Shown here piece after piece: positions 35,025 through 44,898 of a stretch of 51,220 bases of DNA. Source of the DNA: Flavobacteriaceae bacterium (GTDB taxonomy: Bacteria; Bacteroidota; Bacteroidia; Flavobacteriales; Flavobacteriaceae). The DNA lies in NCBI GenBank assembly GCA_013373105.1, contig JABXIJ010000006.1:1-51220 (forward strand). Reading direction: 5' to 3'. The position numbers were made by a program, and so were the translations under genes. Position 1 is the stretch's first letter. Each line of letters opens with the position of its first letter. The notes beneath the pieces are model-generated. The model was not told where the DNA came from. It made no database searches and saw nothing but the letters and a program-made list of their open reading frames with translations.

Positions 35025-35783
35025 ATGTTAAAAAATATTATTTCAGGAATAAAAGCTTATGTAGGTGCTTTTGAATTAATATCAAAGTTGAAACTTTGGA
35101 AGTATTTTTTAATACCTATACTTATAAGCATTGTAATAGCAACTCTAATTTTTATAGAAGCTTATGCGCTTTCAGATAATATAGGAAATTATATTGCTCA
35201 AATTTGGGTTTGGGATTGGGGTAAAGAAACGTTTACGAGCATTAGTAATTTTATAGGAGCAATTATTGTAATTATTATTGGTTTAATTTTATACAAACAT
35301 ATTGTATTGGCATTATCTGCGCCATTTATGAGCCCAGTTTCAGAAAAAATTGAACATCATTTTTATGGAGATGTTTCTCATAAACACAGAGGAACTAGTA
35401 ATTTTCAACAACTAATTAGAGGTATACGTATTAACATAAGAAATTTAATTAGAGAATTACTATTTACTATTCCTATTTTACTTTTAAAATTTATACCAAT
35501 TGTAAATATATTTTCAACAATTTTACTCTTTGCTGTTCAAGCTTATTATGCTGGTTTTGGTAATATGGATTATACATTAGAGCGTCATTTAAACTACAAA
35601 GAAAGCCTCAGGTTTGTTATTAGAAATAAAGGATTTGCAATAGGAAATGGAATTATTTTTATGTTGTTTTTGCTAATTCCAATACTAGGAATTATAATCG
35701 TTTTACCTCTATCTGTTACTGCAGCATCTACAAAGACTTTGAAATTGATTCATGGAAAAACAGAATTAGTTTATGAAAAATAA
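35025..35783 (+). CDS. EI24/CysZ-like membrane protein inside the haem operon
   Basis: 252 residues with about four strong membrane segments (near 25-45, 75-100, 140-175 and 205-235). The ISGIKAYVGAFELISKLKLWKYFLIPI start, the central SAPFMSPVSEKIE and the LERHLNYKESLRFVIRNKGFAIGNG loop mark the EI24 domain family, related to the sulphate permease CysZ. The transported substrate is unknown. It overlaps the hemF start by 11 bases, so it is probably tied to haem synthesis or a linked membrane step. Confidence 0.8.
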   Translation: MLKNIISGIKAYVGAFELISKLKLWKYFLIPILISIVIATLIFIEAYALSDNIGNYIAQIWVWDWGKETFTSISNFIGAIIVIIIGLILYKHIVLALSAPFMSPVSEKIEHHFYGDVSHKHRGTSNFQQLIRGIRINIRNLIRELLFTIPILLLKFIPIVNIFSTILLFAVQAYYAGFGNMDYTLERHLNYKESLRFVIRNKGFAIGNGIIFMLFLLIPILGIIIVLPLSVTAASTKTLKLIHGKTELVYEK

Positions 35784-36675
35784 ATTCTATAAATACATAG
35801 AAAATCTACAAAATACTATAACTGAAACATTAGAAAAAGTTGATGGTAAAGCTACTTTTAAGGAAGATCTATGGAAAAGAAAAGAAGGAGGTGGGGGAAG
35901 AACAAGAGTTATAGAAAATGGAGCTGTTTTTGAAAAAGGTGGTGTAAATATTTCAAAGGTTTTTGGTGAATTACCAGAGACTTTAAGGAAACAATTTGGT
36001 GTAAATGAAGGTAATTTTTTTGCTTGTGGTTTAAGTTTAGTTTTGCATCCAAATAACCCTTTTGTACCCACAGTTCATGCAAATTGGCGTTATTTTGAAA
36101 TGTATGATGAGTTAGGTAATACTGTAACACAATGGTTTGGTGGTGGCCAAGATTTAACTCCTTATTATTTATTCGACGAAGATGTTATACATTTTCACAA
36201 AGTTTGTAAAGAAGCATGCGATAAGCATCACCCTGAATTTTATCAAAAGTTTAAAGAAACTTGTGATAACTATTTTTGGAATGCTCACAGAAACGAAGCA
36301 CGTGGAGTAGGAGGTTTGTTTTTTGATTATTTAAAAGCAACTGATGAATTTTCAATAAAAGACAGATATAACTTTGTTACAGAAGTTGGTAATAGTTTTT
36401 TATGTTCTTATGTGCCTATTGTTGAAAAAAGGAAAAATACAAACTTCACTAAAACACATAAGAATTGGCAAGAAATTAGAAGAGGTCGTTATGTAGAATT
36501 TAACTTAGTGCATGATAAAGGCACGCTTTTTGGATTGAAAACAAATGGTAGAATTGAAAGTATTTTAATGAGTTTACCACCAATTGTACAATGGAAATAC
36601 GATTATCATCCAGAAGTGGATTCACAAGAAGCTTATTTACTAGAAACTTTAAAAAAACCTAAATCTTGGGTTTAA
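35773..36675 (+). CDS. hemF: Oxygen-dependent coproporphyrinogen III oxidase
   Basis: 300 residues. It oxidatively decarboxylates coproporphyrinogen III to protoporphyrinogen IX with O2, so the organism makes haem aerobically. RKEGGGGRTRVIENG, FFACGLSLVLHPNNPFVPT with the active-site His and VHANWRYFE, WFGGGQDLTPYY and RGVGGLFFDYL are intact. The start overlaps the EI24 gene by 11 bases. It is the last gene of the operon; no classic terminator follows, only the inverted repeats described below. Confidence 0.97.
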   Translation: MKNKFYKYIENLQNTITETLEKVDGKATFKEDLWKRKEGGGGRTRVIENGAVFEKGGVNISKVFGELPETLRKQFGVNEGNFFACGLSLVLHPNNPFVPTVHANWRYFEMYDELGNTVTQWFGGGQDLTPYYLFDEDVIHFHKVCKEACDKHHPEFYQKFKETCDNYFWNAHRNEARGVGGLFFDYLKATDEFSIKDRYNFVTEVGNSFLCSYVPIVEKRKNTNFTKTHKNWQEIRRGRYVEFNLVHDKGTLFGLKTNGRIESILMSLPPIVQWKYDYHPEVDSQEAYLLETLKKPKSWV

Positions 36676-36677
36676 TA

Positions 36678-36751
36678 TATTCGTAATAAAATTCATATAT
36701 ATTGAATTTATTTTAATTAAAATATAACAAATCTCCTTTATATTACGAATA
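36678..36751. repeat. 11-base inverted repeat after hemF enclosing a second palindrome
   Basis: TATTCGTAATA (36678-36688) and TATTACGAATA (36741-36751) are perfect reverse complements 52 bases apart. Between them is AATTCA/TGAATT (36690-36708) around an AT-only centre. They lie just past the hemF stop and may fold the transcript end or bind a protein. Confidence 0.55.
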
Positions 36752-36775
36752 ATTCATTTTAAGCGATGTATTTTA

Positions 36776-36810
36776 ATGATATTTTAATTTAAAAAAAGTT
36801 AAAATATCAT
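36776..36810. repeat. 12-base perfect inverted repeat upstream of the E2 promoter
   Basis: ATGATATTTTAA (36776-36787) and TTAAAATATCAT (36799-36810) with an 11-base spacer. The right arm ends 10 bases before the -7 box at 36821, so the repeat covers roughly the -20 to -55 region of that promoter. This fits an operator or an upstream hairpin. Confidence 0.6.
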
Positions 36811-36820
36811 CAGAATTTAG

Positions 36821-36828
36821 TACTTTTG
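36821..36828 (+). promoter_or_regulatory. -7 box of the E2 gene
   Basis: TACTTTTG, a full TAnnTTTG match, 22 bases before the ATG at 36851. The -33 region is part of the inverted repeat and has no TTG. Confidence 0.5.
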
Positions 36829-36850
36829 CAATTCAAAAAAAAGCATCAAT

Positions 36851-38173
36851 ATGGCAAGATTTGAATTAAAGTTACCTAAAATGGGTGAAAGTGTTGCAGA
36901 AGCAACAATTACTTCTTGGTTAAAAGAAGTTGGTGATACTGTTGAATTAGATGAAGCTGTTGTAGAAATTGCTACAGATAAAGTAGATTCTGAAGTGCCA
37001 AGTGAGGTAGAAGGAACTTTAGTTGAATTGTTATTTGAAAAAGATGATGTTGTTGCTGTTGGTGAAACTATTGCTGTAATTGAAACAGAAGGGGAAGATT
37101 CTTCACAAGAAACAACTTCTAAAGAAACTGTAGTAGAAGCAAAAGAGTCAAATGTAGCTGAAGTTGAAAAAACTATAGAAAAAGCAACTGAAATTAAATC
37201 TGAGCCAATTGCCAAAACCTCTAATTCAGGCAAATTTTATTCGCCTTTAGTAAGAAATATTGCTGAAACAGAAGGTGTTTCTATGGATGAATTAGAAGCT
37301 ATAGCTGGAACAGGAAAAGACGGTAGAGTTACAAAAGATGATATTCTTGGGTATTTAGAAAATAGAGGTGCTACTCCAAAAGTAGCTAAGCCTAAAACAC
37401 AAGTTGCAGTTGCAAAACCAACTGAAAAACCTATAGCTAAAGCTGCGCCAGTTTCTGTAAATGGAGATGATGAAATTATAGAAATGTCTAGAATGGGTAA
37501 ACTAATTGCGAAGCATATGGTTGATTCTGTTCAGACTTCTGCTCATGTTCAATCATTTATAGAAATAGATGTTACCAATATTGTAAAGTGGAGAAATAAA
37601 GTAAAAGATGCATTCTTTAAAAGAGAAGGTGAAAAGTTAACTTTTACGCCAATATTAATGCAAGCAGTTGCATCTTCAATAAAAAAACATCCATTAATTA
37701 ATATTACTGTTGATGGAGATAATATTATAAAGAAAAAGAATATTAATCTAGGTATGGCTGCAGCATTACCAGATGGAAATTTAATTGTACCTGTAATTAA
37801 AAATGCAGATCAATTAAATTTAGTAGGTATGACAAAGCAGGTTAATGATTTGGCAAATAGAGCAAGAGCAAATCAATTAAAGCCAGATGAAATACAAAAT
37901 GGTACTTATACTGTAACCAATGTTGGTAGCTTTGGTTCAGTTATGGGAACACCTATTATTAACCAACCTCAAGTAGCTATTTTAGCTCTTGGAGCCATAA
38001 GAAAAGTACCTGCAGTTATAGAAACACCAGAAGGTGATTTTATTGGAATTAGACAAAAAATGTTTGTATCACATTCGTACGATCATAGAGTTGTAAATGG
38101 TGCGTTAGGTGGTATGTTTATAAAAACATTCAAAGAAATTTTAGAGTCGTGGGATATTAATCAGGACTTTTAG
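36851..38173 (+). CDS. Dihydrolipoamide acyltransferase (E2) of a 2-oxoacid dehydrogenase complex
   Basis: 440 residues. One lipoyl domain (residues 1-~80, lipoyl Lys44 in EIATDKVDSE), a flexible linker, a peripheral subunit-binding domain (SPLVRNIAETEGVSMDELEA ... GKDGRVTKDDIL) and the catalytic acyltransferase domain with SHSYDHRVVNGALGG. The lipoyl and catalytic motifs are closest to branched-chain keto-acid or 2-oxoglutarate-type E2. No E1 or E3 gene is near, so the complex cannot be named for sure. It is monocistronic with its own promoter and terminator. Confidence 0.93.
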   Translation: MARFELKLPKMGESVAEATITSWLKEVGDTVELDEAVVEIATDKVDSEVPSEVEGTLVELLFEKDDVVAVGETIAVIETEGEDSSQETTSKETVVEAKESNVAEVEKTIEKATEIKSEPIAKTSNSGKFYSPLVRNIAETEGVSMDELEAIAGTGKDGRVTKDDILGYLENRGATPKVAKPKTQVAVAKPTEKPIAKAAPVSVNGDDEIIEMSRMGKLIAKHMVDSVQTSAHVQSFIEIDVTNIVKWRNKVKDAFFKREGEKLTFTPILMQAVASSIKKHPLINITVDGDNIIKKKNINLGMAAALPDGNLIVPVIKNADQLNLVGMTKQVNDLANRARANQLKPDEIQNGTYTVTNVGSFGSVMGTPIINQPQVAILALGAIRKVPAVIETPEGDFIGIRQKMFVSHSYDHRVVNGALGGMFIKTFKEILESWDINQDF

Positions 38174-38200
38174 AATAAATACGTGTAAATTATTTGGATT

Positions 38201-38231
38201 AAAAAAAGCTCAGTTTTAACTGAGCTTTTTT
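38201..38231. terminator. Bidirectional terminator between the E2 gene and clpC
   Basis: AAAAAGCTCAGTT / AACTGAGCTTTTT, 13-base stem with a TT loop and T-runs on both strands. It is 28 bases past the E2 stop and 14 before the clpC stop. Confidence 0.9.
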
Positions 38232-38244
38232 GTTTCTAATTATT

Positions 38245-40809
38245 TTACGATTTCGGTTCTGTCCTAGTTTCGGGTTTTTTCTCACCTTTTTTAATTTTAA
38301 TTGTGAGTTTATCTTCTTTAGAATTATAATCCATATCAATTGTATCTCCTTCAGATAAATTGCTATTTACAATTTCTTCTGCTAAAGCATCTTCAATATA
38401 TTTTTGGATGGCTCTTTTTAACGGTCTTGCACCATATTTTTTATCAAAGCCTTTTTCAGCAATATAATCTTTTGCTTCTGTAGATAAATTTAAAGTATAT
38501 CCTAAATCTAAAATACGTTGTAATAATTTATCTAATTCAATATCAATTATAGAATGTATATCTTCTCTTTCTAAAGCATTAAAGATAATAACGTCATCAA
38601 TTCTATTTAAAAATTCTGGTGCAAAAGACTTCTTTAAAGCGCCTTCAATTACAGACTTAGCATGAGCATCTGCTTGAGCTGCTTTTGCAGTTGTACCAAA
38701 ACCTACTCCACCGCCAAAATCTTTTAATTGACGAGCTCCAATATTTGAAGTCATAATGATAATGGTGTTTCTAAAGTCTATTTTACGACCTAAACTATCT
38801 GTAATGTAACCATCGTCTAAAATTTGTAATAACATATTAAAGACATCTGGATGAGCTTTTTCAATTTCATCTAAAAGAATTACAGAATAAGGTTTTCTTC
38901 TAACTTTCTCTGTTAACTGACCACCTTCTTCATAACCAACATAACCTGGAGGTGCTCCAATTAAACGAGAGATAGCAAATTTTTCCATGTATTCACTCAT
39001 GTCAATTCTAATTAAAGAATCAACTGTATCAAATAATTCTTTTGCTAACACTTTTGCTAGTTGTGTTTTACCAACACCAGTTTGACCTAAGAATATAAAA
39101 GAACCAATTGGTTTGTTTGGGTCTTTTAAACCAACTCTGTTTCGCTGTATGGCTTTAACAACTTTAGTTACTGCATCATCTTGACCAATAACTTTACCTT
39201 TAATTAATTGAGGTAATTCATGTAATCTATGACTTTCTGCTTCTGCAACTCTGTTTACAGGAATTCCTGTCATCATAGAAACAACTTCAGCTACATTATC
39301 TTCTGTAACTATTTCTCTGTTTAGTTTAGAGTCTTCTTCCCATTGCTTTTGAGCAGAATTTAAAGCAGCTTCCATGTTTTTTTCATCATCACGTAACTTT
39401 GCTGCTTCTTCATATTTCTGACCGTTTACAGCTTTAGTTTTCTTTTCTCTAATTAATTCTAATTGAGATTCTAATTCTAAAACTTGTTTTGGAACTACAA
39501 TATTAGTGATATGTATTCTTGAGCCTGCTTCATCTAAAGCATCAATAGCTTTGTCTGGTAAATATCTGTCTGTCATATATCTATTCGTCAATTTTACACA
39601 AGCTTCAATAGCATCATCTGTAAAATTTACATGATGATGTTCCTCGTATTTTTCTTTAATATTGTGTAAAATTTGAATAGTTTCTTCAACACTAGTTGGG
39701 TCTACAATAACTTTTTGAAAACGACGCTCTAAAGCTCCATCTTTTTCTATATTTGTTCTGTACTCATCTAGAGTTGTAGCGCCAATACATTGAATTTCAC
39801 CTCTTGCTAATGCTGGCTTTAACATATTTGATGCGTCTAATGATCCAGTAGCACCACCAGCACCAACTATGGTGTGAATTTCATCTATAAATAAAATGAT
39901 GTCATCATTTTTTTCTAATTCGTTCATAAGCGCTTTCATACGCTCTTCAAACTGTCCTCTATATTTTGTGCCTGCAACTAAACTGGCTAAGTCAAGAGAA
40001 ACAATACGTTTATCGAATAAAATTCTTGAAACTTTTCTGTCTACAATTCTTAAAGCTAATCCTTCTGCTATGGCAGATTTACCAACACCAGGCTCCCCAA
40101 TTAACATTGGGTTATTCTTTTTTCTACGACTTAAAATTTGAGAAACACGTTCAATTTCTTTTTTACGACCAACAACTGGGTCTAACTTTCCTAACTCTGC
40201 AAGTGCTGTTAAATCACGTCCAAAATTATCTAATACAGGAGTTTTAGACTTCTTAGAAGCTTTTGGTTTTGTTGGTTGATCAAATGGATTTTGCTTGTCA
40301 GATGGATAGTCATCATCAGAAGGTGTTTCTGCAATTGGGTTTGCAGGTAAATCTGTATTTGAGTCATCTACATGAAGTTGCTTGTATAAAGCTTTAGCTT
40401 CATCGTAATTAACATGATATTTCTGAATCAACTTTGTAGTTGGGTCATTTTCATTTCTTAAAATGCACAGTAATAAATGTGCTGTATCAATAGATTCACT
40501 TTGATATAGTTTAGCTTCTAAAAACGTAGTTTTTAAAGCTTTTTCAGCTTGTCTTGTTAAACTTAAGCTTTTCTTTTCTGAACTATCGCTTATAGCTGGA
40601 TTAGCAGGATTAAGTTGCTCTAATTTTTTACGTAACAATGCTAAATCAACATCAAATGCTGTTAAAATTTCTATAGCTCTTCCTTCTCCTTTTCTAATTA
40701 AACCTAATAACAGATGCTCAGTACCAATAAAATCGTGTCCTAAACGTAATGCTTCTTCTTTACTGAAGGTAATTACATCTCTTACTTTTGGTGAAAAATT
40801 ATCGTCCAT
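38245..40809 (-). CDS. clpC: ATP-dependent Clp protease ATP-binding subunit ClpC
   Basis: 854 residues. A Hsp100 unfoldase that feeds ClpP. Two Clp_N repeats (residues ~1-150), a linker with Asp/Pro/Lys, AAA-1 with Walker A GEPGVGKS (238-245), a UVR-type middle segment (YEEAAKLRDDEKNME), AAA-2 with GQTGVGKTQLAK near residue 570, and the C-terminal domain with KKYGARPLKRAIQKYIED. The UVR-type middle marks ClpC rather than ClpB. It is divergent from gyrA with 261 bases between, in which I see no gene, only an AT-rich region and a candidate gyrA promoter. Confidence 0.95.
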   Translation of the reverse strand: MDDNFSPKVRDVITFSKEEALRLGHDFIGTEHLLLGLIRKGEGRAIEILTAFDVDLALLRKKLEQLNPANPAISDSSEKKSLSLTRQAEKALKTTFLEAKLYQSESIDTAHLLLCILRNENDPTTKLIQKYHVNYDEAKALYKQLHVDDSNTDLPANPIAETPSDDDYPSDKQNPFDQPTKPKASKKSKTPVLDNFGRDLTALAELGKLDPVVGRKKEIERVSQILSRRKKNNPMLIGEPGVGKSAIAEGLALRIVDRKVSRILFDKRIVSLDLASLVAGTKYRGQFEERMKALMNELEKNDDIILFIDEIHTIVGAGGATGSLDASNMLKPALARGEIQCIGATTLDEYRTNIEKDGALERRFQKVIVDPTSVEETIQILHNIKEKYEEHHHVNFTDDAIEACVKLTNRYMTDRYLPDKAIDALDEAGSRIHITNIVVPKQVLELESQLELIREKKTKAVNGQKYEEAAKLRDDEKNMEAALNSAQKQWEEDSKLNREIVTEDNVAEVVSMMTGIPVNRVAEAESHRLHELPQLIKGKVIGQDDAVTKVVKAIQRNRVGLKDPNKPIGSFIFLGQTGVGKTQLAKVLAKELFDTVDSLIRIDMSEYMEKFAISRLIGAPPGYVGYEEGGQLTEKVRRKPYSVILLDEIEKAHPDVFNMLLQILDDGYITDSLGRKIDFRNTIIIMTSNIGARQLKDFGGGVGFGTTAKAAQADAHAKSVIEGALKKSFAPEFLNRIDDVIIFNALEREDIHSIIDIELDKLLQRILDLGYTLNLSTEAKDYIAEKGFDKKYGARPLKRAIQKYIEDALAEEIVNSNLSEGDTIDMDYNSKEDKLTIKIKKGEKKPETRTEPKS

Positions 40810-41003
40810 AATACTTATATATTGATGTAAATTTAGTCCTTTTTTTATTTAAAAATTACAAAAAAGATGCCAGTATCTTAAAACTGTCATTCTGACTTAC
40901 AGAACAAGGTAGAAAAGTATTAGAAACCAAGCAAGTAATTTGCTGTTAAAAATTATCAAAAAATGTTAATAACTATAGTGTTTTCTAAGCCTTAAAATCT
41001 TTG

Positions 41004-41034
41004 CAATAACTGCTAGAAATGGTATCTTGCCTTG
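41004..41034 (+). promoter_or_regulatory. Weak candidate promoter of gyrA
   Basis: TTG near 41001, about 19 bases, then TATCTTGC, which only partly fits TAnnTTTG. It lies about 45 bases before the gyrA ATG at 41071. Confidence 0.25.
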
Positions 41035-41070
41035 TTAAAAAAAATCAGTTAATTCAAATAATTAGTATTT

Positions 41071-43569
41071 ATGGCAGATGGCGAAAAATTAATTCCAATT
41101 AACATAGAAGAGCAGATGAAATCTGCCTACATTGATTACTCAATGTCAGTTATAGTTTCAAGAGCATTACCAGATGTAAGAGATGGTTTAAAACCAGTTC
41201 ATAGAAGGGTTTTGTATGGAATGCATGAACTTGGAATTAAAGCAACTGGTGCATATAAAAAATCAGCAAGAGTAGTAGGTGAAGTATTAGGTAAATATCA
41301 TCCACATGGAGATACATCAGTATATGACTCTATGGTGCGTATGGCCCAAGATTGGAGTGTTCGTTACATGTTAGTAGATGGACAAGGAAACTTTGGTTCT
41401 GTTGATGGAGATTCACCAGCAGCAATGCGTTATACAGAGGTTAGAATGCAGAAGATATCAGAAGAAATGTTAGCTGATATTGAAAAAGAAACAGTAGATC
41501 ATACCTTAAACTTCGATGATACTTTAAATGAGCCTACAGTTTTACCAACCAAAATACCAAATCTTTTAGTAAATGGTGCATCTGGTATTGCAGTAGGTAT
41601 GGCAACAAATATGGCTCCTCACAACTTAACAGAGGTAATTAATGGTACTGTTGCTTACATCGAAAATAGAGATATTGAGATAGATGAGTTAATGCAACAT
41701 GTAAAAGCACCTGATTTTCCAACAGGTGGTATTATTTATGGTTATGATGGTGTAAGAGAGGCTTTTCATACTGGACGTGGAAGAATTGTAATGCGTGCTA
41801 AAGCTAATATAGAAGAAGTTAAAGGACGTGAATGTATTGTAGTTACTGAAATTCCATATCAAGTTAACAAGGCAGACATGATTAAAAAGACAGCTGACTT
41901 AGTTAACGAAAAAAAATTAGAAGGAATAGCTAACATTCGCGATGAATCTGATAGAAATGGTATGCGCATTGTATACATTTTAAAAAGAGATGCTATACCA
42001 AATATTGTATTAAATAAACTTTTTAAATACACCCAATTACAAACCTCTTTTAGTGTAAATAATATTGCACTAGTAAAAGGAAAACCTCAGCAATTAAATC
42101 TAAAAGAATTAATACATCATTTTGTAGATCATAGACATGAGGTTGTTGTTCGTAGAACAGAATACGAATTAAAAAAAGCTGAAGCTAGAGCTCATATTTT
42201 AGAAGGTTTAATTATAGCTTCAGATAATATAGATGAGGTAATTGCTTTAATTAGAGGATCTCAAAGTCCAGATGAGGCTAGAGAAAAATTAATGCAGCGT
42301 TTTGAATTAACTGAAATTCAAGCTAAAGCAATTGTAGAAATGCGATTACGTCAGTTAACAGGCCTAGAACAAGACAAGTTAAGAGCTGAGTATGAAGAAA
42401 TTATGGCTACAATTGCAGATTTAAAAGATATTTTAGCTAATGAAGACAGAAGATATCAAATTATTAAAGATGAGTTAATCTATATTAAAGAAAAATATGG
42501 TGATGAACGTAGATCAACTATAGAATATGCAGGTGGTGACATGCGTATTGAGGATATGATTCCTAACCACAAAGTAGTTGTTACTATTTCTAATGCAGGT
42601 TATTTAAAGAGAACCAACTTAGATGAATATAAGGTTCAAAATAGAGGAGGAAGAGGTCAAAAAGGTGCTACTACAAGAAATGAAGATTTCCTAGAGCATT
42701 TATTTGTAGGAACAAACCACCAATATATGTTGTTCTTTACTCAAAAAGGAAAAGTCTTTTGGATGCGTGTTTACGAAATACCTGAAGGTGGTAAAAACAC
42801 AAAAGGTAGAGCTATGCAGAATTTAATTAATATTGAACAAGACGATTCTGTTAAAGCGTTCTTAGTAACACAAGACTTAAAAGACGAAGATTACGTTAAT
42901 AGTCATTATGTAATTATGGCAACTAAAAAAGGTCAGGTTAAAAAAACTTCTTTAGAGCAATACTCAAGACCTAGAACTAATGGTATTAATGCAATTACAA
43001 TTAAAGAAGGCGATGAGTTGTTAGAAGCAAAATTAACAACAGGAGATAGTCAAGTAATGCTTGCATTAAAGTCTGGAAAAGCTATTCGTTTTGAAGAAGA
43101 GAAAACAAGACCTATGGGTAGAACAGCTTCAGGTGTAAGAGGAATTACTTTACAAAATGATCAAGATGAGGTAATAGGTATGGTTTCTGTAAATGATTTT
43201 GATAGTGATATTTTAGTTGTATCAGAAAAAGGTTATGGAAAACGCTCAAGCTTAGAGGATTATAGAATTACCAATAGAGGAGGTAAAGGAGTTAAAACCT
43301 TGAATATCTCAGAAAAAACCGGTAATTTAGTGGCCATTAAAAATGTAGATGATAATAACGATTTAATGATTATTAATAAATCTGGAATTGTTATAAGAAT
43401 GTCTGTAGAAGATTTACGTGTTATGGGACGTGCAACACAAGGTGTAAGGCTTATAAATATTAAAGAAGACGATAGCATTGCAGCAGTTGCAAAAGTGGTA
43501 AATGAAGACGATGATACAGGTGAAGAGGAAAATGGCACAGAAATTGAAAATACTAATACCGAAAATTAA
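41071..43569 (+). CDS. gyrA: DNA gyrase subunit A
   Basis: 832 residues. It cuts and reseals DNA to introduce negative supercoils with GyrB. Catalytic Tyr121 is in [10 protein letters not shown]. The quinolone region reads [16 protein letters not shown], with Thr82 where E. coli has Ser83 and Asp86 for Asp87; Thr here is common in flavobacteria. The C-terminal pinwheel has the GyrA box [10 protein letters not shown] and repeated NRGGKG-type turns, ending in an acidic tail. It is followed 30 bases later by a secreted TPR gene. Confidence 0.97.
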   Translation: MADGEKLIPINIEEQMKSAYIDYSMSVIVSRALPDVRDGLKPVHRRVLYGMHELGIKATGAYKKSARVVGEVLGKYHPHGDTSVYDSMVRMAQDWSVRYMLVDGQGNFGSVDGDSPAAMRYTEVRMQKISEEMLADIEKETVDHTLNFDDTLNEPTVLPTKIPNLLVNGASGIAVGMATNMAPHNLTEVINGTVAYIENRDIEIDELMQHVKAPDFPTGGIIYGYDGVREAFHTGRGRIVMRAKANIEEVKGRECIVVTEIPYQVNKADMIKKTADLVNEKKLEGIANIRDESDRNGMRIVYILKRDAIPNIVLNKLFKYTQLQTSFSVNNIALVKGKPQQLNLKELIHHFVDHRHEVVVRRTEYELKKAEARAHILEGLIIASDNIDEVIALIRGSQSPDEAREKLMQRFELTEIQAKAIVEMRLRQLTGLEQDKLRAEYEEIMATIADLKDILANEDRRYQIIKDELIYIKEKYGDERRSTIEYAGGDMRIEDMIPNHKVVVTISNAGYLKRTNLDEYKVQNRGGRGQKGATTRNEDFLEHLFVGTNHQYMLFFTQKGKVFWMRVYEIPEGGKNTKGRAMQNLINIEQDDSVKAFLVTQDLKDEDYVNSHYVIMATKKGQVKKTSLEQYSRPRTNGINAITIKEGDELLEAKLTTGDSQVMLALKSGKAIRFEEEKTRPMGRTASGVRGITLQNDQDEVIGMVSVNDFDSDILVVSEKGYGKRSSLEDYRITNRGGKGVKTLNISEKTGNLVAIKNVDDNNDLMIINKSGIVIRMSVEDLRVMGRATQGVRLINIKEDDSIAAVAKVVNEDDDTGEEENGTEIENTNTEN

Positions 43570-43599
43570 AATAAACTAGAATAATAATTAGTAAATAAA

Positions 43600-44841
43600 A
43601 TGAGAAAACAAATATTAGCATTAGCTCTAGGTTTAACTATGATTGGAGCTTTTGCACAAAAAAGAGAACTTAGAGATGCTGAGAAATCTCTTAAAAAAGG
43701 AGATTTTAATTCAGCAATGTCTACTTTAAATTCAGTAAAAGGTATGTTTGCTGACATGGATGATAAATACAAAGCACAATACTACTTCTTACAAGGTCAA
43801 ACCTTAACTGGTAAAAATGATATTGAAGGAGCAGCAGATGCTTTTAATAAATTATTTGATTTTGAAAAAGAAATCGGAAAACAATGGTATAGTGATGAAG
43901 CTAAACCAATGTTAAACGAATTGGTTAAAAAAGTATCTCAAAGAGGAGCTAATTTATACAATAAAGATAAAGACTATAAAAATGCAGCAAAAGATTTTTA
44001 TTTAACCTATAAGTTAAGTCCAATTGATACATCATATTTATACAATGCAGCTGTAAGTGCATCACTTGCAAAAGATTATGATACTGCATTAGAATACTAT
44101 AAAGAACTTCAAAAGATTGGATATACAGGAATTGAAAAACAATACTTTGCTGTTAACAAGGAAACTGGTGAAAAAGAAAATATGGGTAACTTAAATAATC
44201 AACAAACCTATATTAGATTAAAAACTCACATCAATCCTACAGTTGAAACTTCTGAGTCTAGACAAGCAGATATCATAAAAAATATCGGATACATCTATAT
44301 TAATCAAGGCAAAACAAAAGAAGCAATTGAAGCTATCAAAGAGGCAAGAAAGTCTAACCCAAAAGATTTAAACTTACTTTTAAATGAAGCACAATTGTAT
44401 ATTGATTTAGGTCAAAATGATAAGTTTGGTGAATTAATGAAAGAAGCTATTGCTTTAGATCCTAATAATCCAACTTTATTTTTCAATTTAGGTGTTGTAA
44501 ATCAAAATCAAGAAAAATTAGAAGAAGCTGTAGGTTACTATAAAAGAGCTATAGAATTAAAGCCAGATTATGGAGATGCTTACATGAACTTAGCAATTGC
44601 TTTATTAGTAGGTGAGCAAGCTATAGTTGATGAAATGAACAAAAACTTAGCTGACGAAAAGAAATATAGAGAGTTAGAAGCTAAGCAGAAAGCTTTATAC
44701 AAAGAAGCATTACCTTATTTAGAAAAAGCTGATGAAATTAAAAGATCTCAAGAAACTGTAAATACATTAATTAATATTTACGATGTTCTTTTAATGGAAG
44801 ATAAAGCTTCTAAAATGAGAGAAATTAAAAAGAAAATGTAA
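43600..44841 (+). CDS. Secreted tetratricopeptide repeat protein
   Basis: 413 residues. A signal peptide (MRKQILALALGLTMIGAFAQ) then TPR units: DAEKSLKKGDFNSAMSTL, KAQYYFLQGQTLTGKNDIEG, AAKDFYLTYKLSPIDTSYLY, GKTKEAIEAIKEARKSNPKD, EEAVGYYKRAIELKPDYGDA. It probably works in the periplasm or at the outer membrane. It lies 30 bases downstream of gyrA, a pairing seen in other flavobacteria to my knowledge. No enzymatic motif is present. Confidence 0.9.
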   Translation: MRKQILALALGLTMIGAFAQKRELRDAEKSLKKGDFNSAMSTLNSVKGMFADMDDKYKAQYYFLQGQTLTGKNDIEGAADAFNKLFDFEKEIGKQWYSDEAKPMLNELVKKVSQRGANLYNKDKDYKNAAKDFYLTYKLSPIDTSYLYNAAVSASLAKDYDTALEYYKELQKIGYTGIEKQYFAVNKETGEKENMGNLNNQQTYIRLKTHINPTVETSESRQADIIKNIGYIYINQGKTKEAIEAIKEARKSNPKDLNLLLNEAQLYIDLGQNDKFGELMKEAIALDPNNPTLFFNLGVVNQNQEKLEEAVGYYKRAIELKPDYGDAYMNLAIALLVGEQAIVDEMNKNLADEKKYRELEAKQKALYKEALPYLEKADEIKRSQETVNTLINIYDVLLMEDKASKMREIKKKM

Positions 44842-44862
44842 GGATAAATCCTCATAAAGCTA

Positions 44863-44898
44863 AAACCCAAATTTTAATTAAAATTTGGGTTTTTTTTT
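44863..44898. terminator. Bidirectional terminator between TPR and FecR-like genes
   Basis: AAACCCAAATTTTA / TAAAATTTGGGTTT, a near-perfect 30-base palindrome followed by nine T on the plus strand and with an A-rich 5' flank. It lies between convergent stops at 44841 and 44897. Confidence 0.88.

Noticed and set aside
36817..37233. 138-residue Ser/Thr/Val-rich minus frame
   Set aside because: Antisense of the E2 lipoyl domain and linker; the low-complexity look comes from Glu/Lys/Asp codons read backwards.
41112..41330. Thr82 in GyrA (E. coli Ser83 place) as a quinolone-resistance mutation
   Set aside because: Thr at this place is common wild type in flavobacteria, so the residue alone does not show resistance.
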